Assembly: GCF_003287455.1 (NCBI RefSeq)
Contig: NZ_PRLC01000004.1
Coordinates: 113,346-177,345 of the forward strand
Origin: Faecalibacterium hattorii
GTDB lineage: Bacteria; Bacillota; Clostridia; Oscillospirales; Ruminococcaceae
Length of the DNA stretch: 64,000 nt
Reading direction: 5' to 3'
The position numbers were made by a program, and so were the translations under genes. Positions 17,686 through 25,604 of the stretch are shown in pieces. The notes under the pieces are model-generated. The model made no database searches. It saw only the letters and a program-made list of their open reading frames with translations, and was not told the origin of the DNA. Position 1 is the first letter of the stretch. Every line of letters starts with the position of its first letter.

Positions 17686-17695
17686 ATGGTATCCT
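17667..17695 (+). promoter_or_regulatory. Promoter of the XRE/GNAT fusion gene
   Basis: TTGCGT (17667-17672), a 17-base spacer and TATCCT (17690-17695), nested in the terminator hairpin upstream. Confidence 0.5.
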
Positions 17696-17723
17696 GTTAC
17701 AAACACAAATGGGAGGAATTTTT

Positions 17724-18869
17724 ATGGATACTTACGTTACCGGCAGCACCATCCGGCTGCTGCGGGAAGCCAAGGGCCTGACCCAAGCCGAACTGGCGGG
17801 CAAGCTCGCCGTCAGCGCCAAGACCATCTCCAAATGGGAGACCGCCAAGGGTCTGCCCGATATCTCTCTGCTGGAACCGCTGGCCGCCGCGCTGGGCGTC
17901 AGCGTGCTGGAGCTAATGCAGGGCGAGCCGGTAGTCAACCGGAACCGCGCCGCCAATTTGCTGCGCTCCAAGCTCTACGTCTGCCCCATCTGTGGGAATG
18001 TGCTCCACGCCACCGGTCAGGCGGTGGTCAGTTGCTGCGGCATCACTTTGCCCGCATTGGACATCGCCGACGCCGACCCCGCCGACGAACACCACCAACT
18101 GACCGTGGAGCGGGTAGAGGATGAACTCTTCGTCACCCTCCATCACCCGATGGAAAAGGACCACTTCATCTCCTTCATCGCCTACCTCACCGGCGACAAG
18201 CTCCAGCTCGTCAAGCTGTACCCGGAGGGCGAGGCGAGCTGCCGGTTCCCGCTGCGTGGCGCAGGGGTGCTCTACTTCTACTGCAACCGCCACGGCCTGA
18301 TGAAAGCCCCGGATTTCCGCACCGCCACCCGCCGCACGGCGCCCCAGAAGATCCATCTCCGCGAACCGGACGAGGGCGACCGGGAACAGGTCATGGCCTA
18401 CCGGAAAGAATTCTTGGCCATCGGCTCCCGGATGGACGGCACCTCGGCGCTGGATAAGTACGACGATTTCGACGCATGGCTGGCTGCGATCCGGAATCTC
18501 AAATTCCCGGAGACGACCCCCGCCGGGCTGGTCCCCGCCACCGAATATCTGGCGCTGGACGAGCACGAGCACCTCGTGGGCATGACGAACCTGCGCCACT
18601 ACCTGAACGACTACCTGCTGACCTACGGCGGGCACATCGGCTACAGCGTCCGCCCCTCCGAACGGCAGAACGGCTACGCTACCCAGATGCTCCGCCTGAC
18701 GCTGGAAAAAGCGAAGGAGCGCGGTATTGCCAAAGTGCGCATCTGCTGCGACCACTACAACGTCGCCTCCGCCAAGACCATCCGCGCCAACGGCGGCGTC
18801 CTCGAAGACGAAGCCTATGATTCGCTGGACGGAACGCTGACCCAGCGGTATTGGATCTCCAACGTATAA
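17724..18869 (+). CDS. Three-domain XRE regulator / SOR-like / GNAT acetyltransferase
   Basis: 381 residues from the ATG at 17724 (GGGAGG site). Residues 8-64 are an XRE helix-turn-helix (LREAKGLTQAELAGKL, SAKTISKWETAKGLPDISLL). Residues 85-195 resemble desulfoferrodoxin/superoxide reductase: a cysteine pair C87-x2-C90 with C104/C105, the iron-site HHPMEKDHF (H141, H147) and CNRHGL (C187, H190). Residues 209-378 are a GNAT acetyltransferase with the acetyl-CoA loop RPSERQNGYAT (310-320) and the NVASAKTIRANGG helix. The combination suggests a redox- or metal-responsive regulator joined to an acetyltransferase; acceptor and DNA targets are unknown. It has its own promoter and terminator. Confidence 0.85.
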   Translation: MDTYVTGSTIRLLREAKGLTQAELAGKLAVSAKTISKWETAKGLPDISLLEPLAAALGVSVLELMQGEPVVNRNRAANLLRSKLYVCPICGNVLHATGQAVVSCCGITLPALDIADADPADEHHQLTVERVEDELFVTLHHPMEKDHFISFIAYLTGDKLQLVKLYPEGEASCRFPLRGAGVLYFYCNRHGLMKAPDFRTATRRTAPQKIHLREPDEGDREQVMAYRKEFLAIGSRMDGTSALDKYDDFDAWLAAIRNLKFPETTPAGLVPATEYLALDEHEHLVGMTNLRHYLNDYLLTYGGHIGYSVRPSERQNGYATQMLRLTLEKAKERGIAKVRICCDHYNVASAKTIRANGGVLEDEAYDSLDGTLTQRYWISNV

Positions 18870-18872
18870 AAC

Positions 18873-18915
18873 GAAAAGCTCCGGCACGCGATGTGTGCCG
18901 GAGCTTTTTCGTTTT
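18873..18915. terminator. Bidirectional terminator between the XRE/GNAT gene and mgtE
   Basis: A 14-bp stem AAAAGCTCCGGCAC/GTGCCGGAGCTTTT around a 7-base loop, with a T-tract on both strands. Confidence 0.9.
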
Positions 18916-18922
18916 ATTCACT

Positions 18923-20302
18923 TTAACCCAGATGGAAAATATCGATCAGGACGATCATGGCAAGGCCATAGTAGACGACCACGGCAACGAGGTCGTTGAT
19001 GGTGGTGATGAGCGGGCCGGAAGCCACGGCGGGGTCGATGTGGATCTTATGGAACAGCATGGGGATGATGGTGCCCACCAAGCTGGAAACGACCATTGCG
19101 ATGATGAGCGCGACGCCGACGCAGCCGGACAGCAGGAAGGCCTCGCCCCACGCATACGCTTTGAAGAAGTGGATATAGCAGCCGAGGAAGCCCAGCGCCA
19201 TGACGGCCAGCAGAAGGCCGTTCACCAGACCGACCCGCATCTCCTTCCAGAGGAGCTGCAGCTTTTTCGCGGGGGTCAGGTTCTCATCCACCAGCACGCG
19301 GATCGTCACGGCCAGCGACTGCGTACCGACGTTGCCGGCCATATCCAGCACCATGGACTGAAAGCAGATGACGATGGGCAGCACAGCCACCACCGACTCG
19401 AATGCGCCGACCACCGAGGAAACGAGCATCCCAAGGAAGAGCAGGGCGATCAGCCACGGCAGACGCTTTTTCACGCTCTCGAAGACGCCCTCGTTCAGAT
19501 CCTCCTCGCTGGTCAAGCCGCCCAGTTTTGCGTAATCGTCGCCCATCTCGTCATCCACCAGCTCCACCACGTCGGAGGAGGTGATGATGCCGACCAGCCT
19601 GCCCGCATCGTTCAGCACGGGGAGCGAACGCTCGGCGTAGTCCACGATGCGGTCGATGCAGTCGCTGATCTTTTCGTGGTCGGTCACGTAGGGGTAGTTC
19701 CGGGCGATCAGCTTTTCCAGCTTCTCGTCCGCGCGGGCAATGATGAGATCCTTCAGGTCGATGGCACCGTAGAACTTGTCTTCCTCGTCCACGACGTAAA
19801 GGGTGGAGATGTTGTCGTTCTCGCCCGCCTGTTTCACCAGCTCACTCATGGCCTGACGGATGGTCATATCCTTTCGGATGCAGATGTAGTTGGTGGTCAT
19901 GCTGCTGCCGATCTCGTCCTCACCGTAGGAAAGCAGCATCCGGACATCCTCGGCGGAGTCCTGATCCAGTTGTTTGACGATCTTGTCCTTATCCTCTTCT
20001 TCGAGGTCATCCAGCACGTCCACTGCATCGTCCGAGTCCATGTTCGAGACGACCTTCGCGGCCTTCTCGGAGGGCAGTTCTTTCAGGTACGGCTCCGCAT
20101 CGTCGAGGTAGGAGAAGATCTCGGCCACTCGCTCGACACCCAGCACCGCGTACAGCTTCTGACGCTCGTCCGGTGTCAGGGCCGCCAGCGCATCGGCAAG
20201 GTCGTTCTCGTGGTAGTCGGACAGACGCTCCGCCAGTTCCTGCTGCGGAAGGCCGCTGTGGATGAGGTTCAGGATCTCTTCTTGGTAGTTTTTCTTCTGC
20301 AT
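18923..20302 (-). CDS. mgtE: Magnesium transporter MgtE
   Basis: 459 residues from the ATG at 20302, which has GGGAGG at 8-base spacing; an in-frame ATG at 20332 lies in the attenuator T-tract region. MgtE is a homodimeric Mg2+ channel gated by cytosolic Mg2+. The N-terminal superhelical domain (LSDYHENDLADALAAL, LPSEKAAKVVSNMDSDDAVDVLDDL) is followed by paired CBS domains (TIRQAMSELVKQAGENDNISTL; PVLNDAGRLVGIITSSDVV). Five transmembrane helices fill the last 180 residues and include the pore-region AGNVGTQSLAV signature. It is transcribed behind a structured leader with a candidate leader peptide and terminator (20331-20548). Confidence 0.96.
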   Translation of the reverse strand: MQKKNYQEEILNLIHSGLPQQELAERLSDYHENDLADALAALTPDERQKLYAVLGVERVAEIFSYLDDAEPYLKELPSEKAAKVVSNMDSDDAVDVLDDLEEEDKDKIVKQLDQDSAEDVRMLLSYGEDEIGSSMTTNYICIRKDMTIRQAMSELVKQAGENDNISTLYVVDEEDKFYGAIDLKDLIIARADEKLEKLIARNYPYVTDHEKISDCIDRIVDYAERSLPVLNDAGRLVGIITSSDVVELVDDEMGDDYAKLGGLTSEEDLNEGVFESVKKRLPWLIALLFLGMLVSSVVGAFESVVAVLPIVICFQSMVLDMAGNVGTQSLAVTIRVLVDENLTPAKKLQLLWKEMRVGLVNGLLLAVMALGFLGCYIHFFKAYAWGEAFLLSGCVGVALIIAMVVSSLVGTIIPMLFHKIHIDPAVASGPLITTINDLVAVVVYYGLAMIVLIDIFHLG

Positions 20303-20330
20303 CTTGGTTCCCTCCCTGCCCATTCCGGGC

Positions 20331-20376
20331 ATAAAAAATACACCGCGTCAGTCGGGATCGACCTCCTGCGGTGTAT
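20331..20376 (-). terminator. Attenuator terminator in the mgtE leader
   Basis: A perfect 9-bp stem ATACACCGC (20368-20376) with GCGGTGTAT (20338-20346), followed on the minus strand by TTTTTTAT. It lies between the mgtE promoter and its start, so it can only act on mgtE. Confidence 0.85.
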
Positions 20377-20492
20377 CATGGGCACATGCAGTTCAGGACG
20401 CGGCAGACTCGTTCGCCTTGCCCGCATCGCAGGAGGAGCGTTGTTTAGGGTGATCCGTATGGTCACTGGACATGGAAATCAAACGCCTCCTG
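20362..20492 (-). promoter_or_regulatory. mgtE leader with mutually exclusive pairings
   Basis: Three leader segments compete. RNA segment CCUCCUGCG (20428-20436) is a perfect complement of CGCAGGAGG (20362-20370), which overlaps the 5' arm of the terminator, so pairing would act as antiterminator. CAGGAGG at 20486-20492, the ribosome site of the leader ORF, can also pair with CCUCCUG. I could not match the region to the M-box (ykoK) Mg2+ riboswitch. Confidence 0.65.
20393..20473 (-). CDS. Candidate 26-residue leader peptide of mgtE
   Basis: Starts at ATG 20473, twelve bases after an AGGAGG, and ends with TGA at 20393, just before the attenuator. The peptide opens MSSDHTDHPKQRSS; aspartates followed by His-Pro near the N-terminus recall the acid/proline pattern of the enterobacterial MgtL leader. 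Codons 13-16 (TCC TCC TGC G) contain the antiterminator strand, so ribosome position on this ORF would decide the leader fold. It is too short for coding statistics; the support is its ribosome site, its position and its overlap with the pairing elements. Confidence 0.5.
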   Translation of the reverse strand: MSSDHTDHPKQRSSCDAGKANESAAS

Positions 20493-20519
20493 TAAAAAGA
20501 TTTGCCCTTCGGCCCCGTT

Positions 20520-20548
20520 ATGATACTACGGCCGGGCGGATTTTTCAA
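20520..20548 (-). promoter_or_regulatory. Promoter of mgtE
   Basis: On the minus strand: TTGAAA (20543-20548), a 17-base spacer and TATCAT (20520-20525). It leaves a leader of about 210 bases. Confidence 0.7.
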
Positions 20549-20600
20549 CCCCTTTTACAGTTTTTTTACCAGATTATTGCTATATTGCACAAAGAAAAGC

Positions 20601-21251
20601 CTACTTCTTATACTTTCCATACCATGCCACCGACACCCGCCATGACACGGCATACAGGGCCAGTACCGCCAGCAGAAGCACTGCGGCCAGCCAGAGGGGC
20701 ACAGGAAGCGGTTCACTTCCCGTGCCGTTCTGCTGCAGTTCATCCATCACGGCACCGCCGCCGCCCAGCAGGGCACCCAGTCCGGCAAAGGTCAGGACGT
20801 AGATCATGCGGGCTTTTTCGGCCCCAAAGCGGTACAGCAGCGGCAGGGAAATACCGTTGATCAGCAGGATGGCACACACACTGCCCGCCAGCAGGGACAG
20901 CACATCCTCGTCCGGGGCCGTTCCGGTACGCAGAGGGATCACCGTTACGAACAGTCCTCCGATTACAACAGCCGCCGCAGCGCAGAACAGACCGATGAGG
21001 TACTTTTCCGCCACCAGCGTCTTTTTGCTCACCGGAAGCGTCCGGCCATACTCCACCCAACCGACGCTCTGGTCGTAGGTGAGCAGGTTCACCGGCAGGA
21101 TGCCCAGAAAAATGGCCGCATAACTCACCGGAAACACATAGGCGTTCGATGTGCTGAGCACCCAGATCACCAGCACAAATGCAACCGTCAGGTACATGGT
21201 TTTCATACTGGTTCTGACCTGATACCAATCCTTCAACAGCAAACCTTTCAT
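20601..21251 (-). CDS. ABC-2 type transporter permease
   Basis: A 216-residue membrane protein with six predicted helices (for example MYLTVAFVLVIWVLS, YLIGLFCAAAAVVIGGLFV, VPLWLAAVLLLAVLALYAV) and the N-terminal KGLLLKDWYQ amphipathic segment common to ABC-2 permeases of GntR-controlled exporters. It overlaps the end of the ATPase gene by four bases, so the two are coupled. The likely role is export of a drug or antimicrobial peptide, or lipid stress resistance; the substrate is unknown. Confidence 0.88.
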   Translation of the reverse strand: MKGLLLKDWYQVRTSMKTMYLTVAFVLVIWVLSTSNAYVFPVSYAAIFLGILPVNLLTYDQSVGWVEYGRTLPVSKKTLVAEKYLIGLFCAAAAVVIGGLFVTVIPLRTGTAPDEDVLSLLAGSVCAILLINGISLPLLYRFGAEKARMIYVLTFAGLGALLGGGGAVMDELQQNGTGSEPLPVPLWLAAVLLLAVLALYAVSWRVSVAWYGKYKK

Positions 21252-22090
21252 CGCACATTCTCCCCTTTCACCATCAAAACGAACAGTTCTTCGATGCTCA
21301 CCGGTGTCAGGGTGCTGCCCGCCGGGACAAGTTCCCTCTTCACCAGTGCCTCGGCCCCGTAGGCTGTCACCCGACGGCTGACGATGGCGTTTTTATCCAG
21401 CTCCTCCAATTGCCCGGCAGTGCCGTGCCAGAGGGCGTACTCCTCCCGCAGCGTGTCCTTGTCCTCACAGAGCAGGAGCTTCCCCTTGTGCAGAAAGGCA
21501 ATGGTATCGCAGAGCTTTTCCAAATCGCTGACGATGTGGGACGAGATCAAAATTGCATGGTTCTCATCCCGCACAAAGTCCAGCAGCAGATCGATAAGCT
21601 CATCCCGTACCACCGGATCCAGACCGCTGGTGGCTTCGTCCAACAGCAGCAGCTTGGGGTGATGAGAAAGTGCCACGGCAAGGCACTGCTTCATCTTCAT
21701 GCCGGTGGAGTAGTCGCCGTACTTCTTGTTCTCCGGAAGGTCAAAGCGGCGGCACCAGTCGGCGTAGGCGGCGGCATCCCAATTGGGATAGATGCCCGCC
21801 ATCACTTTACCCACCTGCGGCGCGGTCAGGCAGGTGGGGATGCCCTCGCCGCCCAGCACCACGCCGATATCGGCTTTGGCAAGCGGGGTGATCCCCTCCT
21901 GTCCGAACAGCTTCACAGTGCCAGCGTCCCCGTCGATCATGTCCAGAATCAGCTTAATGGTCGTGCTCTTGCCCGCGCCGTTCTCACCGATCAGCCCGCA
22001 GACTGTGCCGCCGGGCAGTTCCAGATCAATGGGCCCCAGCGCAAAATCCGGGTAGTGCTTTTCAAGGCCGTGCAGTTCTAATGCGTTCAT
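21248..22090 (-). CDS. ABC transporter ATP-binding protein
   Basis: A 280-residue ATPase with Walker A GENGAGKST near residue 35, signature motif YSTGMKMK, Walker B LLLLDEATSGLD and the switch histidine in ISSHIVSDLE. The signature departs slightly from LSGGQ, as is common in BcrA/YtrB-type exporters. A C-terminal domain of about 70 residues follows. It lies 3 bases after the GntR regulator gene and 4 bases overlap the permease, giving a compact three-gene unit under the promoter and operator at 22486-22526. Confidence 0.93.
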   Translation of the reverse strand: MNALELHGLEKHYPDFALGPIDLELPGGTVCGLIGENGAGKSTTIKLILDMIDGDAGTVKLFGQEGITPLAKADIGVVLGGEGIPTCLTAPQVGKVMAGIYPNWDAAAYADWCRRFDLPENKKYGDYSTGMKMKQCLAVALSHHPKLLLLDEATSGLDPVVRDELIDLLLDFVRDENHAILISSHIVSDLEKLCDTIAFLHKGKLLLCEDKDTLREEYALWHGTAGQLEELDKNAIVSRRVTAYGAEALVKRELVPAGSTLTPVSIEELFVLMVKGENVR

Positions 22091-22093
22091 GGT

Positions 22094-22465
22094 TCATTCC
22101 TCCCACAGCAATTCCAACATTTCGGTCAGTTCCTGTTTGGTCAGCCCGCAGGGTGCCGCCAGCCGGACGGCTTCCGTCAGGTGTGCTTCGATTTTTTTCA
22201 GGTTCTCTTCCCGGAGCAGCTCGGTGTTTTTCGCTGCCACGAAAAAGCCCTTGGCGGGCACCGCATACAAAAAACCCTCCTGTTCCAGCTCATCGTAGGC
22301 CCGCTTTGTGGTGATAACGCTGATGCGCAGGTCCCGCGCCAGCCCCCGGATGGATGGCATAGCCTCCTCCGGCTGTAGTTCCCCGCTCAAAATCTGGTTC
22401 TTGATCTGGGTGTAGAGCTGCTCGTAGATGGGTGCACCGCTCTTGTTATCGATGAAGAGATTCAT
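22094..22465 (-). CDS. GntR family regulator (YtrA type)
   Basis: A 123-residue YtrA-subfamily repressor: an N-terminal winged helix-turn-helix (GAPIYEQLYTQIKNQILSGEL, SIRGLARDLRISVITTKRAYDELEQEGFLY) and a short dimerisation tail instead of a ligand domain. It is the first gene of an operon with an ABC ATPase and permease, as in the ytr locus of Bacillus, which responds to cell-wall antibiotics. The 23-base palindrome over its own -10 element (22486-22508) is the probable operator. Confidence 0.94.
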   Translation of the reverse strand: MNLFIDNKSGAPIYEQLYTQIKNQILSGELQPEEAMPSIRGLARDLRISVITTKRAYDELEQEGFLYAVPAKGFFVAAKNTELLREENLKKIEAHLTEAVRLAAPCGLTKQELTEMLELLWEE

Positions 22466-22485
22466 GTCTGCCGCCTCCGTTGCGT

Positions 22486-22526
22486 CTGTATATTTACAGT
22501 ATATACAGTAGATACATGGTTGTCAA
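22486..22526 (-). promoter_or_regulatory. Promoter and palindromic operator of the GntR-ABC operon
   Basis: On the minus strand: TTGACA (22521-22526), a 17-base spacer and TATACT (22498-22503). The palindrome CTGTATAT-n7-ATATACAG (22486-22508) covers the -10, the expected place for a GntR repressor to block polymerase. Confidence 0.8.
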
Positions 22527-22537
22527 TAGGCAGACAC

Positions 22538-22578
22538 AAAAAAGCAGCTCTCCCGCCCAACGGGAAAGCTGCTTTTTT
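22538..22578. terminator. Bidirectional terminator downstream of proS
   Basis: AAAAAAGCAGCT and AGCTGCTTTTTT arms with inner CCCG/CGGG pairing give a long perfect stem with T-tracts on both strands. It ends proS on the minus strand. Confidence 0.85.
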
Positions 22579-22608
22579 CATCTGATCAGGCTCTGACTAT
22601 GGGGCGGC

Positions 22609-24048
22609 TTAGTAGGCGATGCCCCAGTAGACCATCTTGGTGGCGGGCTTGCCGCAGCAGGGGCAGACATCGCTGAGGTGCTCCTGCTCGAAGGGCATAC
22701 AACGGCTGGACAGGCCAGCCTCTTCCTTCATCTTCATCTCACAGGCAAGGTCGCCGCACCACATGGTCTTGATGTAGCCGGTGTTGGCCTTGGCCAGCGC
22801 CTTGACTTCGTCCATGGTGGTGGCGGACCAAGTGCGCTCCTCGCGGTTCTTCAGGGCGCGCTCGTACAGGTCCTTGCGCAGGGCCTCCAACTGGGCGGGG
22901 ATGGCAGTTTCCAGCTCGTCCAGAGAGACGAAGATCTTCTCGCGGGTATCGCGGCGGACGAGGACGCACTGGTTCTTTTCGAGGTCCTTGGGGCCGATCT
23001 CCAGACGGAGGGGCACGCCCTTCATCTCCCACTGGGAGAACTTCCAGCCGGGGGCGTTGTCACTGTCGTCCAGCTTGACGCGGGCATACTTGCTGATCTT
23101 CTCGGCCAGCTCAGCGGCCTTCTCGGAGACGCCGGGCTTGTGGGCTGCGATGGGCACCACGACCACCTGAATGGGAGCCACAGCGGGGGGCAGGATCAGG
23201 CCGTCGTCGTCGCCGTGGGTCATGATGATGGCACCCACCAGACGGGTGGATACGCCCCAGCTGGTCTGGAACGGGTGGTGCAGCTGGTTGTCGCGGCCGG
23301 TGAAGGTCACGTCATAGGCCTTGCTGAACTTATCGCCGAAGTAATGGCTGGTGCCGCTCTGCAGGGCCTTGCCGTCCTTCATCATGGCTTCGATGGTGTA
23401 GGTGGCTTCGGCACCGGCAAACTTTTCCTTATCGGTCTTGCGGCCCTTGACAACAGGGATGGCGAGATCCTGCTCGCAGACGTCTGCGTAGCAGTCCAGC
23501 TGCTGCTGGGTCTCAGCCTCAGCCTCAGCGGCGGTCTCGTGGATGGTGTGACCCTCCTGCCACCAGAACTCACGGCTGCGCAGGAAGGGACGGGTGGTCT
23601 TCTCCCAGCGCACGACGCTGCACCACTGGTTGTACTTCATGGGCAGCTCGCGGTAGCTGTGCAACACGCGGGACCAATGGTCGCAGAACATGGTCTCGCT
23701 GGTGGGGCGGACGGCGAGGCGCTCTTCCAGCTTGTCCGAGCCGCCCATCGTGACCCACGCCACCTCCGGCGCGAAGCCATTGACCAGCTCGCCTTCCTTC
23801 TGCAGCAGGCTCTCCGGGATCAGGACGGGCATGGCCACGTTCTCATGGCCGGTGGCCTTGAAGCGGGCATCCATGTCCTTCTGGATCAGCTCCCAGATGG
23901 CCTGACCATAGGGGCGCAGGATGATGAAGCCCTTCACGCTGGAATACTCGACCAGCTCTGCCTTGACGCAGATGTCGGTATACCACTGTGCGAAGTTCTC
24001 CTCCTGACTGGTGATCGCCTGCACGAGTTTCTTGTTGTCTTTTGCCAT
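22609..24048 (-). CDS. proS: Prolyl-tRNA synthetase (archaeal/eukaryal type)
   Basis: A 479-residue class II synthetase that charges tRNA-Pro. The length and lack of the large inserted editing domain mark the short archaeal-type ProRS found in many Clostridia. Class II motifs are visible: motif 2 region [21 protein letters not shown], the prolyl-specific RPTSETMFC, motif 3 [14 protein letters not shown] with the preceding HGDDDGL, and a C-terminal zinc-like cysteine cluster ([10 protein letters not shown]) ending in Tyr. No T-box leader was recognised in the 130 bases upstream. It forms its own unit with a terminator. Confidence 0.97.
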   Translation of the reverse strand: MAKDNKKLVQAITSQEENFAQWYTDICVKAELVEYSSVKGFIILRPYGQAIWELIQKDMDARFKATGHENVAMPVLIPESLLQKEGELVNGFAPEVAWVTMGGSDKLEERLAVRPTSETMFCDHWSRVLHSYRELPMKYNQWCSVVRWEKTTRPFLRSREFWWQEGHTIHETAAEAEAETQQQLDCYADVCEQDLAIPVVKGRKTDKEKFAGAEATYTIEAMMKDGKALQSGTSHYFGDKFSKAYDVTFTGRDNQLHHPFQTSWGVSTRLVGAIIMTHGDDDGLILPPAVAPIQVVVVPIAAHKPGVSEKAAELAEKISKYARVKLDDSDNAPGWKFSQWEMKGVPLRLEIGPKDLEKNQCVLVRRDTREKIFVSLDELETAIPAQLEALRKDLYERALKNREERTWSATTMDEVKALAKANTGYIKTMWCGDLACEMKMKEEAGLSSRCMPFEQEHLSDVCPCCGKPATKMVYWGIAY

Positions 24049-24118
24049 TTTATTTTATCCTCCAAAGCCGTGCGCCAAACGTCCGGTCTCTCTTGGCCGT
24101 TCCGCACGAACTCATATT

Positions 24119-24171
24119 AAAAGCCCCGCCGCAGCACCGCCGTGTGCAGCGCCGGGAAACGGGGCCTTTTG
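24119..24171 (-). terminator. Terminator of acpP
   Basis: Outer stem of GGCCCCG with CGGGGCTTTT on the minus strand, with inner GC-rich pairing. It separates acpP from proS. Confidence 0.7.
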
Positions 24172-24181
24172 CAAAACCAAA

Positions 24182-24415
24182 TCAGCCCTGATGGCTGTCC
24201 ACAAAGTTCACCACGTCACCCACGGTGCGCAGATTTTCGATGGCGTCGTCGGGCACTTCGATGCCGAACTCGTCCTCCAGCGTCATGACCATATCCACGA
24301 TGTCAAGGCTGTCGGCCTCAAAATCGCTCATGATGTCACTGTCCATGGTGATCTTGGCGGGGTCAACATCCAGTTGTTCTGCCAGCAGTGCACGGATCTT
24401 CTCAAAGGTCTCCAT
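24182..24415 (-). CDS. acpP: Acyl carrier protein
   Basis: 77 residues from the ATG at 24415, which has AAGGAG at 9-base spacing; a GTG six bases upstream is too close to the site. It is a small, very acidic four-helix protein. The serine of DFEADSLDIVDMVM receives the 4'-phosphopantetheine arm on which fatty acids are built. It is a single-gene unit with a consensus promoter and terminator; no fatty acid synthesis genes adjoin it, so it may be the housekeeping or an accessory ACP. Confidence 0.94.
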   Translation of the reverse strand: METFEKIRALLAEQLDVDPAKITMDSDIMSDFEADSLDIVDMVMTLEDEFGIEVPDDAIENLRTVGDVVNFVDSHQG

Positions 24416-24496
24416 TATCACGGTCTCCTTTTGTCATCGATTCTTTGTTGTCACCCTACGCGCGGCCCTCGCCGCCGCACAGAGCACTCTCTATTT

Positions 24497-24525
24497 TTTA
24501 TATCCCATGGGCCGCATCTTGTCAA
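24497..24525 (-). promoter_or_regulatory. Promoter of acpP
   Basis: On the minus strand: TTGACA (24520-24525), a 17-base spacer and TATAAA (24497-24502). Confidence 0.8.
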
Positions 24526-24597
24526 GCCCTGTTTTGCGTTCCGGGCCGGGCCGGGCGGAAATTTCCGATAAAAATTGCCGAAAGCGCCTTTTTTCGC

Positions 24598-24626
24598 TTG
24601 ACAGAACCCCGTTTGCTTCTTATCAT
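24598..24626 (+). promoter_or_regulatory. Promoter of dapF
   Basis: TTGACA (24598-24603), a 17-base spacer and TATCAT (24621-24626), 40 bases before the start. Confidence 0.8.
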
Positions 24627-24665
24627 AATAGTTGGTTCGTTATAACTACTGAAAGGATGAACGCG

Positions 24666-25514
24666 ATGAAACTCTCATTCACCAAAATGCAGGGCTGCGC
24701 CAACGACTATCTCTATCTGGACTGCCGGGCTTCCGGCGTGCCGGAGAAGATCGTCCCCTTGGCGCAGAAGCTCTCGGCGCGGCACTTTTCGGTGGGCGCG
24801 GACGGCATCATCTGCATCTGTGCGCCCCGCACACCGGGGGCGGACGGCACCATGCGCATCTTCAACGCCGACGGCAGCGAAGCGCAGATGTGCGGCAACG
24901 GCATCCGCTGCGTGGCCGAGTGGCTGCATGTGCACGACCCGGCCTGTGCGGAAAAGTCCGTGCTGAAGATCGACACCCAGAGCGGACTCAAAACGCTGAC
25001 CCGCATGGGCGAAGAGCTCTGGCAGGTGGAGATGGGGGTCTACTCGGCCATGGCCGCAGACCTGCCCGCCGTGAACATGGGCGAAGGGCCGTTGGTGCGC
25101 TGCCCTCTGGAGGTAGACGGCAAGCCGTGGAATGTCACCTGCATCAGCGTGGGCAACCCCCACTGCGTGACCCTTGTGGACGATGTGGACAGTCTGAAGC
25201 TGGAAGCCATCGGCCCGGCGTTTGAGCGCCACCCGAACTTCCCGGAGCGGATCAACACCGAATTCGTCGAAGTGGTGGACGCCACCCACCTGAAAATGCG
25301 GGTGTGGGAGCGCGGCAGCGGCGAAACGTGGGCCTGCGGCACCGGCACCTGTGCCACAGTGGCGGCGCTGGTGGAGCAGGGCCTCTGCCCCGTGGGCGAG
25401 GATGTCCATGTAGCGCTGCGGGGCGGCGAGCTGACCATCCGGGTGCTGCCCGGCAAGCAGCTCCTGATGACCGGCGCAGCAACGACTGTTTACGAAGGCA
25501 TCGCTGAAGTTTAA
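24666..25514 (+). CDS. dapF: Diaminopimelate epimerase
   Basis: 282 residues from the ATG at 24666 (AAAGGA site). It converts LL- to meso-diaminopimelate for peptidoglycan and lysine. The two active-site cysteines sit in the symmetric motifs MCGNGIRC and ACGTGTCA, and the substrate-binding ISVGNPHCVTLVDD block lies between the domains. The downstream gene, dapL, makes its substrate, so the pair covers the last steps of meso-DAP synthesis. A composite repeat lies between the two genes. Confidence 0.97.
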   Translation: MKLSFTKMQGCANDYLYLDCRASGVPEKIVPLAQKLSARHFSVGADGIICICAPRTPGADGTMRIFNADGSEAQMCGNGIRCVAEWLHVHDPACAEKSVLKIDTQSGLKTLTRMGEELWQVEMGVYSAMAADLPAVNMGEGPLVRCPLEVDGKPWNVTCISVGNPHCVTLVDDVDSLKLEAIGPAFERHPNFPERINTEFVEVVDATHLKMRVWERGSGETWACGTGTCATVAALVEQGLCPVGEDVHVALRGGELTIRVLPGKQLLMTGAATTVYEGIAEV

Positions 25515-25518
25515 CGTC

Positions 25519-25580
25519 CTTGCCCTCTCCGTCATCGCTTACGCGATGCCACCTCCCCCAAAGTGGGAGGTTTTAGCAGT
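25519..25580 (+). repeat. Short palindromic repeat element
   Basis: Starts four bases after the dapF stop: CCTCTCCGTCATCGC-ttac-GCGATGCCACC, then a CCTCCC/GGGAGG hairpin. Same polarity relative to dapF as the other copies relative to their upstream genes. Confidence 0.8.
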
Positions 25581-25604
25581 TCCGGGAAGTTTATCTTCTT
25601 GCAA

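Noticed and set aside
20303..20520. Classical M-box (ykoK) Mg2+ riboswitch before mgtE
   Set aside because: I could not find its conserved core in the leader; the visible elements fit attenuation instead. A covariance search would settle it.
24049..24118. T-box leader before proS
   Set aside because: Only about 70 bases separate the acpP terminator from proS; there is no T-box sequence, specifier loop or leader terminator.
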